A DNA stretch of 21,772 nucleotides from an uncultured Flavobacterium sp. (GCF_946220915.1 NZ_CAMIHH010000052.1:1-21772); one strand, 5' to 3'; positions 1-8,106 are shown, numbered from the stretch's first letter. Made by a program: numbers and translations. The notes: generated by a model from the letters alone, not told the origin.

Positions 1-1
1 A

Positions 2-163
2 GGCACGTTAGATCGCTATATAGTATCAACTATTGCTTTGGATATACAGGATAGTGATTTGCCCTACAAAACAGATATACAGGATTACAGTAAAATAGGA
101 AACTTTGCTTTAAAAGACCACATAAACCGTATCGGGAAAACATTTTACAAAAAAAGTGTTTAA
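2..163 (+). CDS. Nucleotidyltransferase (MNT type), C-terminal fragment
   Basis: This is the last 53 codons of a gene that begins left of the window, read in the frame that ends at TAA 161-163. The visible protein contains LDIQDSDLPYKTDIQDYSKI, which resembles the strand carrying the third acidic residue in minimal nucleotidyltransferases of the polymerase-beta fold (SDLP-x-KVD). A short helix with DHINRIGKTFY follows, as at the end of MntA-like proteins. The catalytic GS...DxD motif would lie outside the window, so activity cannot be judged. In other bacteria such proteins usually pair with a HEPN-domain protein as a toxin-antitoxin system, and no HEPN gene is visible here. The stop lies 5 nt before the parC start on the same strand, so the two may be co-transcribed. 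The family call rests on a short piece and is inference. Confidence 0.55.
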   Translation, partial: GTLDRYIVSTIALDIQDSDLPYKTDIQDYSKIGNFALKDHINRIGKTFYKKSV

Positions 164-168
164 TACAA

Positions 169-2811
169 ATGAACGAAGACGAAGAAAATATAAACTCCTT
201 TGAAGGGGAACATTTTTACGAAAAGGAGGAAAATCCCGATTCGCACGATACCATTACCAAGGTAACCGGCATGTACAAGGACTGGTTCCTGGACTATGCG
301 TCCTACGTGATCCTGGAGCGTGCCGTTCCCGCCATTGAAGACGGCTTTAAGCCCGTGCAGCGCCGCATCATGCACTCGCTGCGCGAACTCGACGATGGCC
401 GCTACAATAAAGTGGCCAATGTGGTGGGGCATACCATGCAGTATCACCCACACGGTGATGCGAGTATCGGTGATGCCATGGTACAGATAGGGCAGAAGGA
501 GCTGCTTATCGACACGCAGGGGAACTGGGGCAATATCCTTACCGGCGACGGGGCTGCTGCATCACGTTACATTGAGGCACGCCTTTCCAAATTTGCGCTC
601 GAAGTGCTATATAGCCCAAAGATCACGCCCTGGCAGCTGTCGTATGACGGCCGTAGGAACGAGCCGATTAACCTTCCGGTAAAGTTCCCCCTGCTGCTGG
701 CACAAGGCGCAGAAGGCATTGCCGTAGGGCTTTCCACGAAAGTGCTGCCGCACAATTTCAATGAGCTTATCGATGCTTCGATAAAAATACTCAAGGGCAA
801 GCCGTTTACGCTCTATCCTGATTTTCCGACAGCGGGAATTGCCGACGTTTCCAACTATAACGATGGTATGCGGGGAGGCCGTGTGCGTGTGCGTGCCAAG
901 ATTTCGCAACTCGACAAAAGCACATTGGTCATTACCCAGATACCGTTCAGTACCAATACGGGTTCGCTCATCGACAGTATACTTAAAGCCAATGAGAAGG
1001 GCAAGATAAAAGTCAAAAAAATTGAGGACAACACTGCTGCCGATGTAGAGATACTCATCCACCTGCCGCCGGGGGTTTCGCCTGATAAAACCATTGATGC
1101 ACTGTTCGCCTTCACCGCCTGTGAAACTTCCGTTGCACCGCTTGGCTGTGTTATCGAAAACCACAGCCCACGATTTGTCGGTGTAAGCGAAATGCTCAGG
1201 ATATCCACGCACCGCACGGTCGACTTACTGAAAAGCGAACTGGAGATTGAATTAGGCGAATTGCAGGAGCAATGGCATTTCCAGTCGTTGGAACGTATTT
1301 TCATTGAGAACAGGATTTACCGCCTTATCGAAGAAGAAGAAACCTGGGAAGGTGTCATAAAAGCAATCGATGAAGGCCTTAGGCCGTTTACAACGCACCT
1401 GAAGCGTGCCGTAACGGAGGACGACATCATACGCCTTACGGAGATCCGCATCAAGCGCATCTCAAAATTTGACATTGACAAAGCACAGCAGAAGATCGAG
1501 GCCCTCGAGGGCGAGATTGAGCAGGTAAAGCATCATTTGGCACACATTACTGAGTTTGCCATTAACTTTTTCCAAAGATTAAAAGACGTATATGGCAAAG
1601 GCCGTGAACGCAAAACCGAGCTCCGCAGCTTCGACAATATTGAGGCTACGAAAGTTGTACTGCGTAACACCAAGCTATATGTAAACCGCGAAGAAGGCTT
1701 TGTAGGCACAGGGCTTAAGAAAGATGAGTATGTTGCCGACTGCTCTGACATTGACGATGTTATAGTATTCCTGCGCGATGGCAGCATGGTCATTACCAAA
1801 GTGGATGTCAAGACTTTTGTGGGCAAGGACATCATACACGTTGCTGTATTTGACAAGAATGATAAGCGCACGATATATAACATGATCTACCGTGATGGAA
1901 AATCAGGGCCATCGTATATAAAACGTTTCAATGTTTCGGGCGTGACCCGCGATAAGCCGTATGACCTTACTGCCGGGACAAAAGATTCTATGGTACTGTA
2001 TTTCTCCGATAACCCGAATGGCGAGGCAGAAGTTATTACTGTGTTATTACGCCAGGTGGGCAGTGTCAAGAAGCTGAAATTCGACCTTGATTTTGCATCG
2101 ATGGCAATCAAGGGGCGGGCATCAAAAGGGAATTTGGTTACCAAGTATCCCATTAAGAAAATCGAGCTTAAGGAAAAAGGCATTTCAACACTGAAGCCAC
2201 GCAGGATATGGTTTGACGATACCGTGCACCGCCTGAATGTAGACGGCAGGGGTGAGCTGCTGGGCGAGTTCCGTCCTAACGACAGGCTCCTCATCATCAA
2301 TCAGTCGGGCAAGGTAAAGACCATCATACCGGAACTGACGACGCACTTTGACCACGGCATGATCGTTCTTGAGAAATGGAACCCGAAAAAGCCGATATCT
2401 GCCATTTACTTTGACGGCGAAAAGGAAAAATATTATGTAAAGCGCTTTCTTGTTGAAAACGAAAACAAGGAAGAAACATTCATATCTGAACACGAAAAAT
2501 CACAATTAGAAATAGTTTCAACGGATTATCGCCCTGTGGCAGAGGTAATTTTTGCCAGGGTGAAAGGTGTACAGAAGGAAACACTCACGGCAGACCTGGA
2601 GAGCTTCATTGCCGTTAAAGGCATCAAAGCGCTGGGTAACCAACTTACTGCGGATAAAGTGAAACAGATAAACCTGTTAGAACCGCTGCCTTATGAAGAG
2701 CCGGTAGAGGAAGCTCCTGAACCGGAAGTGAAGGACGGGTTGGACATTACCGATGAGAATACCACTATTACACTGGAAGATGACGGACAGATAACGCTTA
2801 GCCTGGAATAA
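169..2811 (+). CDS. parC: DNA topoisomerase IV subunit A
   Basis: The 880-aa protein is the DNA-cleaving and rejoining subunit of topoisomerase IV, which works with ParE to unlink daughter chromosomes. Residues 1-30 are an acidic extension. The breakage-reunion domain starts near residue 34, with KPVQRRI at 61-67, the quinolone-pocket motif YHPHGD at 92-97, and the catalytic tyrosine Y134 in AASRYIEARLSKF. A coiled-coil arm (about 430-500) and a C-terminal beta-propeller-like DNA-wrapping region follow, and the protein ends in a strongly acidic tail (about 840-880). Length and domain order fit Bacteroidetes ParC. Assignment to ParC rather than GyrA rests on the HPHGDASIGDAMVQIGQK stretch, on the shortened form and on recall of flavobacterial ParC. 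The partner parE is not in the window. The position equivalent to E. coli GyrA Ser83 is Ala98. Transcription ends at the hairpin directly after the stop codon. Confidence 0.95.
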   Translation: MNEDEENINSFEGEHFYEKEENPDSHDTITKVTGMYKDWFLDYASYVILERAVPAIEDGFKPVQRRIMHSLRELDDGRYNKVANVVGHTMQYHPHGDASIGDAMVQIGQKELLIDTQGNWGNILTGDGAAASRYIEARLSKFALEVLYSPKITPWQLSYDGRRNEPINLPVKFPLLLAQGAEGIAVGLSTKVLPHNFNELIDASIKILKGKPFTLYPDFPTAGIADVSNYNDGMRGGRVRVRAKISQLDKSTLVITQIPFSTNTGSLIDSILKANEKGKIKVKKIEDNTAADVEILIHLPPGVSPDKTIDALFAFTACETSVAPLGCVIENHSPRFVGVSEMLRISTHRTVDLLKSELEIELGELQEQWHFQSLERIFIENRIYRLIEEEETWEGVIKAIDEGLRPFTTHLKRAVTEDDIIRLTEIRIKRISKFDIDKAQQKIEALEGEIEQVKHHLAHITEFAINFFQRLKDVYGKGRERKTELRSFDNIEATKVVLRNTKLYVNREEGFVGTGLKKDEYVADCSDIDDVIVFLRDGSMVITKVDVKTFVGKDIIHVAVFDKNDKRTIYNMIYRDGKSGPSYIKRFNVSGVTRDKPYDLTAGTKDSMVLYFSDNPNGEAEVITVLLRQVGSVKKLKFDLDFASMAIKGRASKGNLVTKYPIKKIELKEKGISTLKPRRIWFDDTVHRLNVDGRGELLGEFRPNDRLLIINQSGKVKTIIPELTTHFDHGMIVLEKWNPKKPISAIYFDGEKEKYYVKRFLVENENKEETFISEHEKSQLEIVSTDYRPVAEVIFARVKGVQKETLTADLESFIAVKGIKALGNQLTADKVKQINLLEPLPYEEPVEEAPEPEVKDGLDITDENTTITLEDDGQITLSLE

Positions 2812-2843
2812 AAAAACTCCCGCACCAGTCGGGAGTTTTTTTT
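2811..2843. terminator. Bidirectional intrinsic terminator between parC and the terC-family gene
   Basis: A 12-bp stem (2811-2822 with 2830-2841) of A6-CTCCCG against CGGGAG-T6 encloses a 7-nt loop. The T run serves the plus strand and the A run serves the minus strand, so the hairpin can end both the parC transcript and the converging minus-strand transcript. It overlaps the last base of the parC stop codon. Confidence 0.9.
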
Positions 2844-2898
2844 GGAATGCCTTGTTATCGGTCAGTTTGTTACTAAGCAGCCTGACCTATGGGGCATG

Positions 2899-3675
2899 TT
2901 ACTTTGATGTGTTCTTTCTCATTTTCATGTTAAGCACTTCTACTCCAAGGGAAAATGCGATGGCGAAATAGAGATAGCCTTTTGGAACAGCGCCTACGTG
3001 CTGGCCGGCAAGCTGTGCATGGGACAGGTGCATACTCTCCGTAATCAGCATGAACCCTATGAGTATGAGGAATGCAAGTCCCAATATCTGGATGGATGGG
3101 TTGGCATTTACAAAATTGCCCACAGGTACTGCAAAAACCATCATCACCATTACCGATATTACCACTGCGGCTATCATCACGTATAGTGCGCCTTCAAGGC
3201 CGTTGGTCATGCCCACGGCTGTAAGTATTGAGTCTACAGAGAAGATAAGGTCAATAAGCAATATCTGCATTATGGTATTGCCGAAGGATTTTGCAGCCTT
3301 GCCCACCATTTTTTGTTCCTCTTCTCCCTTGTGATCTACTTTTTCATGAATTTCCCGGGTGCTTTTGTATATAAGAAACAGTCCGCCGGCGAGCAATATG
3401 AGGGCCTGCCCGGTAAAATCGGCGCTAAACCAGCCCCAGTCGAAACCAAACAACGGCTCCTTCATAGCGATAAGGAGCGTGATCCCGAACAGCAGCGCGA
3501 TCCGCATGAACATGGCTATGAACAGGCCTATGCGCGTTGCTCTTTTACGGTCCTCTACCGGGAGCTTGCCAGTTACTATTGAGATGAAAATAATATTATC
3601 GATGCCCAGCACGATTTCAAGGAATGTAAGGGTAACGAGTGCGATCCAGGTGTCGGGGTTGGCTAAGAATTCCAT
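2899..3675 (-). CDS. TerC/Alx-family integral membrane protein
   Basis: The 258-aa polytopic inner-membrane protein belongs to the TerC family. The N-terminal motif EIVLGIDNI (20-28) and the matching second-half motif IDLIFSVDSI (141-150) carry the conserved acidic residues (E20, D26, D142, D148) on two repeated membrane helices. About seven hydrophobic segments are visible, with a charged cytoplasmic loop around residues 104-128. Family members include E. coli Alx and TerC-related proteins. Several are implicated in manganese export or in metalating secreted enzymes, and the substrate here is unknown. The gene lies 87 nt downstream of the lipoprotein gene on the same strand, so it may be the last gene of that run or have its own promoter. 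I found no convincing promoter or metal riboswitch in the gap. The 3' end faces the bidirectional terminator at 2811-2843. Confidence 0.88.
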   Translation of the reverse strand: MEFLANPDTWIALVTLTFLEIVLGIDNIIFISIVTGKLPVEDRKRATRIGLFIAMFMRIALLFGITLLIAMKEPLFGFDWGWFSADFTGQALILLAGGLFLIYKSTREIHEKVDHKGEEEQKMVGKAAKSFGNTIMQILLIDLIFSVDSILTAVGMTNGLEGALYVMIAAVVISVMVMMVFAVPVGNFVNANPSIQILGLAFLILIGFMLITESMHLSHAQLAGQHVGAVPKGYLYFAIAFSLGVEVLNMKMRKNTSK

Positions 3676-3762
3676 TTATGTTATTTGGTAGTGAGCTAAA
3701 TTTACGGGAAAATACTTTAACCGTGCAGGGACTTTAATTTTTTTATAACAGTGGGCAATGCA

Positions 3763-4137
3763 TCACTTAAGCCGTGTTACCTTTCCTTTTTGCTTGCGCG
3801 CATCGCCTACGAGCGAAAATTCGAACGAGTAGGTATCGCCTTCGGTAGATAATATCTTTATCTGGACTGCCTTTTGCTCCTGCATATTTTTCGGGCTAAC
3901 CTTCTGGCCAATGTACTCACAGTCGTTTACCCAGCGTATTGCAGTCGAATCTACCTTGCCGTTTACAGTTTCGATCTCCAGGTTTTCGGTGCGTTCAAAT
4001 TCAGATAGGTGCTTTTTGCCATCCACCTCGAATTCGGCACGGAACTTTCCCGTCTTAAAATCGTTGCAGTTGCGTTCCTGTTCGTAGCAGCCTGCTGTGA
4101 GGATGGCTGCCAATGCTATGTATGTAATTTTTTTCAT
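3763..4137 (-). CDS. Small lipoprotein of unknown function
   Basis: The 124-aa protein starts with a lipoprotein signal peptide (hydrophobic residues 4-13, lipobox LTAGC, lipidated Cys17) and continues as a soluble beta-rich domain. Further cysteines at about residues 24 and 74 (ERNCNDF and NDCEYIG) could form a disulfide in the periplasm. It probably sits in the inner or outer membrane facing the periplasm. Its start codon overlaps the stop of the preceding gene by one base (TAATG), so translation is probably coupled. From memory, similar flavobacterial proteins with a CYEQERNC start have been labelled DNA topoisomerase IV in databases. Nothing in this sequence supports that name, which probably comes from proximity to parC. 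Function is not known. Confidence 0.8.
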   Translation of the reverse strand: MKKITYIALAAILTAGCYEQERNCNDFKTGKFRAEFEVDGKKHLSEFERTENLEIETVNGKVDSTAIRWVNDCEYIGQKVSPKNMQEQKAVQIKILSTEGDTYSFEFSLVGDARKQKGKVTRLK

Positions 4138-4379
4138 TAGTCAAAAAGGCTTTTTATTATGGTCCGTATCCCTTTGATCATTAGCAGTATCGCTATTACG
4201 CAAATGGTAATGCCCACACCCAGCACCATCTTGAAAAAGGGATGCTCCTTGTTCATGAATGCATTGTGCAGCACGACCGGCCCCATGAATACCAAAGGCA
4301 GGGCACCGCTCAGGTACCGCAATCCCCTCATAAGTACTTTTTTATCGGTTGGCATAGGCTTCAATGGCTTTTCTGACAT
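4137..4379 (-). CDS. DUF6095-like two-TM membrane protein
   Basis: This small protein of about 80 aa has two hydrophobic segments (roughly YLSGALPLVFMGPVVLHNAF and MVLGVGITICVIAILLMIKG) joined by a short loop containing NKEHPFF. It resembles the flavobacterial DUF6095 family from memory, and its role is unknown. The start is uncertain. An ATG at 4394 would overlap murQ by 53 nt, the one chosen at 4379 by 38 nt, and one at 4355 (MPTDKKVLM) by 14 nt. All three keep the membrane part. Its stop codon overlaps the start of the lipoprotein gene by one base. Overlap on both sides places it firmly inside the murQ operon. Confidence 0.75.
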   Translation of the reverse strand: MSEKPLKPMPTDKKVLMRGLRYLSGALPLVFMGPVVLHNAFMNKEHPFFKMVLGVGITICVIAILLMIKGIRTIIKSLFD

Positions 4380-5157
4380 TTTTATGCTCCTCAAGCAGGG
4401 CGGCTGCTGCTGCTTCGGGTATGGAGAGTTCGTCCATGATCATCTGTATGCCGCGCCCTACAAGCTTGTGGTTGCTTAGCTGCATATCCACCATTTTATT
4501 CCCTTTCACACGGCCCAGCTGTATCATCGTGGCTGTAGATATCATGTTGAGCACCAGCTTTTGTGCAGTACCGGCCTTCATTCGCGAACTTCCGGTAACA
4601 AATTCGGGCCCCACTACAACCTCTATGGGAAATTGTGCCACGACTGCCAGCGGGCTGCCGGCATTGCATGTAATGCATCCTGTGGGTATGTTATTTTCGT
4701 TGCATTTTTCCAGTCCGCCAATAACGTACGGCGTTGTGCCCGATGCCGCTATGCCTATTACAATGTCATTTTGGCCAATATCCCATGCTGAGAGGTCCTT
4801 CCAGGCCTGCTGGCTGTCGTCTTCGGCAAATTCCACTGCCCGGCGTATGGCAGTATCGCCTCCGGCTATGATCCCTATGACAAGATCGAATGGCACGCCG
4901 AAAGTAGGCGGGCATTCGGAGGCATCTACAATGCCCAGCCTGCCGCTGGTGCCGGCGCCTATGTAAAACAAACGCCCACCGGCCTTAAGCTGCCTTACGG
5001 AAGCTTCCACCAGCTTTTCTATCTGCGGAAGCGCGTTTTCGACGGCAAGCGGTACCGTCCTGTCTTCATTGTTGATATGGGTAAGCAGTTCGCCTACCGC
5101 CATCTTTTCGAGGTGCTCGTGTCGGGAGGCCTGCTCTGTAGTGCGTGTAAATGGCAT
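4342..5157 (-). CDS. murQ: N-acetylmuramic acid 6-phosphate etherase
   Basis: The 271-aa cytoplasmic enzyme cleaves the lactyl ether of MurNAc-6-phosphate to give GlcNAc-6-phosphate and D-lactate, a step of cell-wall recycling. The N-terminal FTRTTEQ...HLEKM stretch, the sugar-isomerase (SIS) phosphate-binding loop IGAGTSGRLG, the catalytic Glu in ASECPPTFG (about residue 81), the second Glu in AVEFAEDD (about residue 112), and SRMKAGTAQKLVLNMIST are all present. The C-terminal helical part ends in a UBA-like segment. Length is slightly below the usual ~300 aa. The ATG at 5157 is preferred because it gives the family's usual MPFTRTTEQ start; an upstream TTG (5175) would add six residues. It lies 20 nt after the ZIP transporter gene and overlaps the next gene. 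No anhydro-MurNAc kinase or MurNAc phosphotransferase lies in the window, so the source of substrate is not visible. Confidence 0.94.
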   Translation of the reverse strand: MPFTRTTEQASRHEHLEKMAVGELLTHINNEDRTVPLAVENALPQIEKLVEASVRQLKAGGRLFYIGAGTSGRLGIVDASECPPTFGVPFDLVIGIIAGGDTAIRRAVEFAEDDSQQAWKDLSAWDIGQNDIVIGIAASGTTPYVIGGLEKCNENNIPTGCITCNAGSPLAVVAQFPIEVVVGPEFVTGSSRMKAGTAQKLVLNMISTATMIQLGRVKGNKMVDMQLSNHKLVGRGIQMIMDELSIPEAAAAALLEEHKNVRKAIEAYANR

Positions 5158-5177
5158 AGGTAATTTTTCAGGCAAGG

Positions 5178-5924
5178 TTAAAGAAAATAGGCCATGATGA
5201 CGCCGAGGATGATAACCAGCAGCTTGGCAAGGTTGAACTTGTGGCCTTCGCTGCTCTCGAAAATGATCGTAGACGATATGTGGAACAGTATGCCTACCAC
5301 AATGGCAGATATCTCGGTATAATAATGGCTGATGAAATGAAGCTGGCCCGAAGCCAGCGTACCCAGCGGGGTCATGGCGGCAAATGCGACCATAAACAGG
5401 AATATGGCCGTTTTATTGAGGCCGGAGTTCATAAAAAATGCAGTGAGGATTATGGCAATAGGAAAATGATGTATGGCTATGCCCCAGGCAAGGTCATGAT
5501 GATGGCTTACAGGCATGCCTTCTAAAAGGGCATGGATGCAAAGGCTGATGAACAACAGCCACGGCATGGCGTTGGAATGACCGTGACCATGGTCGTTCGA
5601 CGACGCGTGTACATGCCCATGTTCGGCACCTTTTGAGAAGTATTCCAGGATGATCTGGAAAACGATACCGGCCATGATGTAAATCCCGATAATGTTGTTG
5701 TGGCCATGCTCGTGCCCGTGCTCATGATCGTGGTCATGCCCATGGTCATGCCCTTGCAGCGCGCTTTCATATACCTCGGGCAGCAGGTGCATGACGGTTA
5801 GCGAAAGCAGGAACGAACCGCTGAAGGCCAGTAGCAGCTTAAGGCTTTTTTTATTGCTCGGCTTGAGTATCAGGGCAATGCCGTAACCAAAAATGACCGA
5901 TAGTAGGGGTAATAAGTAGATCAT
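5178..5924 (-). CDS. ZIP-family metal transporter with histidine-rich loops
   Basis: The 248-aa polytopic membrane protein of the ZIP family probably imports zinc or another divalent metal. Hydrophobic segments run through residues 2-20, 30-50, 78-97, 120-136, 145-165 and onward to about eight. Between TM2-3 and TM3-4 are two histidine-rich stretches (59-75, alternating H-D/G/E, and 102-116), typical metal-sensing or metal-delivery loops. TM4 has HALLEG (H131, E135), matching the family's HNxxEG motif. TM5 has IHHFPIA (H152, H153, P155) where classical members have HNIPEG or HExPHE, so the usual second acidic or His ligand is replaced by Ile156. This may be normal for the subgroup. The gene starts 3 nt from the stop of the upstream methyltransferase gene and is followed by murQ after 20 nt, so it is clearly within an operon. 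Confidence 0.9.
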   Translation of the reverse strand: MIYLLPLLSVIFGYGIALILKPSNKKSLKLLLAFSGSFLLSLTVMHLLPEVYESALQGHDHGHDHDHEHGHEHGHNNIIGIYIMAGIVFQIILEYFSKGAEHGHVHASSNDHGHGHSNAMPWLLFISLCIHALLEGMPVSHHHDLAWGIAIHHFPIAIILTAFFMNSGLNKTAIFLFMVAFAAMTPLGTLASGQLHFISHYYTEISAIVVGILFHISSTIIFESSEGHKFNLAKLLVIILGVIMAYFL

Positions 5925-5927
5925 AAA

Positions 5928-6659
5928 TTATTTAAAGATCATGATTAAACGCTCCGATTCGTTTTTATAAAATTTGCGCAGCTTATAGTCGCCAAAAATA
6001 TCCAGCAGGTAAATGCCTGCTTCTTCCATCATCCTTTCAAAATCCTCAAGGGTGAGCGCCTGGACACGTTCGGTAAAATGGAACTGCTGGCCGCACGCTT
6101 CAAAGTCTATTTCCTTGACTATATGGCCATCCTTTACATAGCGCTTTATATGGAAATCGATATCATCAACAGTTTTAACCTCTTCGGGCACCAGGTTATT
6201 GATAACGTGGTTTACATTCATGAAGTCGATCACGCCAAACCCATATTCCGTAAGGCTGGCACACATGGCTTTAAGGGTTTTCAGGTTGTCTGCATCGTCC
6301 CCGAAGTAGCCAAAGCTGGTAAAAAGGTTAAATATGGCATCAAACTTCTCATCGAAAGGTTCCCTCATGTCGTGCACTACAAAATGCAGTTTATCGTTGC
6401 TCTCTTTAGAGGCCTCCTCAATGCTGTTGGCCGAAAGGTCGGCACCGGTAACCTCATACCCCAGCTTGTTCAGGTACACCGAATGGCGGCCTTTTCCACA
6501 GGCAAGGTCCAGTATCCGGGCATCTTCGGGCAGGTTGAGGTAACTCGTAAGATTGTCCATGAATAGCTGGGCTTCTTCGTGGTCCCGGTCTTTATACAAA
6601 ATGTGGTAATAGGGAGTATCAAACCAGGAAGCAAACCATTTTTTATTCTCTTGATGCAT
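5928..6659 (-). CDS. Class I SAM-dependent methyltransferase
   Basis: The 243-aa cytoplasmic protein has the Rossmann-fold SAM site ILDLACGKGRHS (49-60), followed by the acidic ribose-binding residue in VTGADLS (about 70-76) and the motif FDAIFNLFTSFGYF (post-I/IV region). The substrate is unknown. The fold and the small size resemble many small-molecule methyltransferases of the methyltransferase-11/25 type. The start was set at ATG 6659 (MHQENKKWFASWFD), because an upstream ATG at 6785 would add 42 residues of non-conserved sequence and would run through the promoter box at 6693-6700. It is the first gene of the minus-strand run. Its stop is 3 nt from the ZIP gene start. Confidence 0.85.
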   Translation of the reverse strand: MHQENKKWFASWFDTPYYHILYKDRDHEEAQLFMDNLTSYLNLPEDARILDLACGKGRHSVYLNKLGYEVTGADLSANSIEEASKESNDKLHFVVHDMREPFDEKFDAIFNLFTSFGYFGDDADNLKTLKAMCASLTEYGFGVIDFMNVNHVINNLVPEEVKTVDDIDFHIKRYVKDGHIVKEIDFEACGQQFHFTERVQALTLEDFERMMEEAGIYLLDIFGDYKLRKFYKNESERLIMIFK

Positions 6660-6692
6660 AAGAAGGCCGAAGCGATAAAGTTTATAGAAACG

Positions 6693-6700
6693 CAAATTTA
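6693..6700 (-). promoter_or_regulatory. Bacteroidetes-type -7 box for the methyltransferase-ZIP-murQ run
   Basis: The minus strand reads TAAATTTG here, an exact match to TAnnTTTG. A transcription start a few bases downstream would give a leader of about 27-30 nt before ATG 6659. I could not find a clean TTTG -33 element at the usual 17-23 nt distance, so this is a partial match. Confidence 0.45.
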
Positions 6701-6857
6701 CTATATTTTCGGGCGTGTTGGTGTTTGTTGCACCACGAATTGCATGAATTTCGCAAATTTTAAATGATGCAGATGACCATACCATCAGGTAGGCTTAAAT
6801 TATGCCATCGAATTTTTGTAGTAATGTGCAAAAACACGCTGCCAACAAAAAATACCC

Positions 6858-6865
6858 TAAATTTG
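6858..6865 (+). promoter_or_regulatory. Bacteroidetes-type -7 box for the rRNA methyltransferase gene
   Basis: TAAATTTG is an exact TAnnTTTG match 17 nt before ATG 6883, which would give a leader of about 11-14 nt. No convincing -33 TTTG is seen at the right distance. The box supports ATG 6883 as the true start, because the upstream ATG at 6802 would lie before the promoter. Confidence 0.4.
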
Positions 6866-6882
6866 CAGCCAATTATCAAAGG

Positions 6883-8049
6883 ATGGAAGACAATTTTAAA
6901 ATGATAGCCAAAACCTTTTTCGGTTTTGAGGAAATACTTGCCAGGGAACTGCAGGTGCTGGGTGCCCAAAATGTAGAGCCGGGAGTAAGGATGGTAAGCT
7001 TTAAGGGCGATAAGGGCTTTATGTATAAAGCCAACCTTAGCCTGCGCACTGCGCTGAAAATACTTAAGCCCATATATTTTTTCCGTGCTTACAATGAGCA
7101 GAGCCTCTACAAGGGCATAATGGGTATGGACTGGTCAAAATACCTCAATGCAGGGCAATCGTTCGTTATTGATGTTACGCTCCATTCCGACCATTTTAAC
7201 CACTCGCAGTTTGTAGCCCTTAAGGCTAAAGATGCCATCGTAGACCAGTTTAGGGAACGTTATGGCAAAAGGCCGAATATAGATAAGGACCATCCGGATG
7301 TGCGCATCAACCTGCACATCCATGCCGACCAGTGCTCTGTTGCGCTCGATACTTCGGGCGATTCCCTGCACCACCGTGGCTACAGGACGGCTACCAATAT
7401 AGCGCCGATCAACGAAGTGCTGGCCGCAGGAATGCTGCTATTGTCAGGATGGGATGGGCAGGGCGATTTCCTTGACCCGATGTGCGGCAGCGGCACAATT
7501 TTGGCGGAAGCTGCCATGATAGCCTGCAATATCCCGGCCAACATCAACAGAAAGGAGTTTGCTTTTGAAAAATGGAACGACTGGGACAATGACCTGTTCG
7601 ATACCATAGTCGATTCCCTCATGAAGAAAACGAAAGAATTCCATTATACCATAAAAGGCTATGATAAAGCGCCATCGGCAGTGAATAAGGCCAAGGACAA
7701 TATAATTAATGCCAACCTCGATGAATATGTGACCATCGAGCAGCGTAATTTTTTTGATACCGAGAAAGAAACGCGCGGGCCATTGCACATGGTATTCAAT
7801 CCGCCATACGGCGAAAGGCTTGACATTGACCTCGAACGTTTTTACCGGGAAATAGGCGATACGCTCAAGCAGGGATATCCCGGCACCAATGCCTGGTTCA
7901 TAACGGCCAACCTTGAAGCGCTTAAGTTCGTAGGATTGAAGCCATCGCGCAAAATAAAGCTCTTTAACGGCAAGCTGGAGGCCAGGCTGGTAAAATACGA
8001 AATGTATGAGGGAAGTAAAAAAACTCCACGAACCCGGATAGAGGAGTAG
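6883..8049 (+). CDS. rlmL: THUMP-domain 23S rRNA guanine-N2 methyltransferase (RlmL type)
   Basis: The 388-aa protein is an RNA methyltransferase of the RlmL/YpsC group, which methylates G2445 in the peptidyl-transferase region of 23S rRNA. The N-terminus (MIAKTFFGFEEILARELQ, then a ferredoxin-like/THUMP RNA-binding part up to about residue 150) precedes a Rossmann domain. That domain has HRGYR at about 164-168, the SAM site DPMCGSGTILAEAAMIA (198-214) and the catalytic NPPYGERLD (306-314), the signature of amino-methylating enzymes. Length equals Bacillus YpsC and lacks the RlmK half found in E. coli RlmKL. ATG 6883 was chosen because conservation begins at MEDNFKMIAKTFFGFE and a promoter box sits just before it. 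The exact target base is inferred from the family. Confidence 0.88.
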   Translation: MEDNFKMIAKTFFGFEEILARELQVLGAQNVEPGVRMVSFKGDKGFMYKANLSLRTALKILKPIYFFRAYNEQSLYKGIMGMDWSKYLNAGQSFVIDVTLHSDHFNHSQFVALKAKDAIVDQFRERYGKRPNIDKDHPDVRINLHIHADQCSVALDTSGDSLHHRGYRTATNIAPINEVLAAGMLLLSGWDGQGDFLDPMCGSGTILAEAAMIACNIPANINRKEFAFEKWNDWDNDLFDTIVDSLMKKTKEFHYTIKGYDKAPSAVNKAKDNIINANLDEYVTIEQRNFFDTEKETRGPLHMVFNPPYGERLDIDLERFYREIGDTLKQGYPGTNAWFITANLEALKFVGLKPSRKIKLFNGKLEARLVKYEMYEGSKKTPRTRIEE

Positions 8050-8106
8050 CCCGCAAGTACGAAGCCCGAAGCGCTGAACGTAATTAATTCAAGATTTCAA
8101 AATACA

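Noticed and set aside
607..1212. Long minus-strand open frame inside parC
   Set aside because: It lies wholly within a strongly conserved gene and has no family features; it is an antisense shadow. The same applies to the long antisense frames at 11850-12632 and 13989-14378.
3676..3762. Manganese (yybP-ykoY) riboswitch before the TerC-family gene
   Set aside because: The gap is only 87 nt and I see no paired stems or conserved loop sequences of that riboswitch.
5700..5760. Short tandem DNA repeat
   Set aside because: The CAT/GTG-rich repetition is simply the codons of the histidine-rich loop of the ZIP transporter.
6802..6882. 27-residue N-terminal extension of the rRNA methyltransferase
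   Set aside because: The extension is not protein-like for this family and begins upstream of the TAAATTTG promoter box; ATG 6883 fits better.
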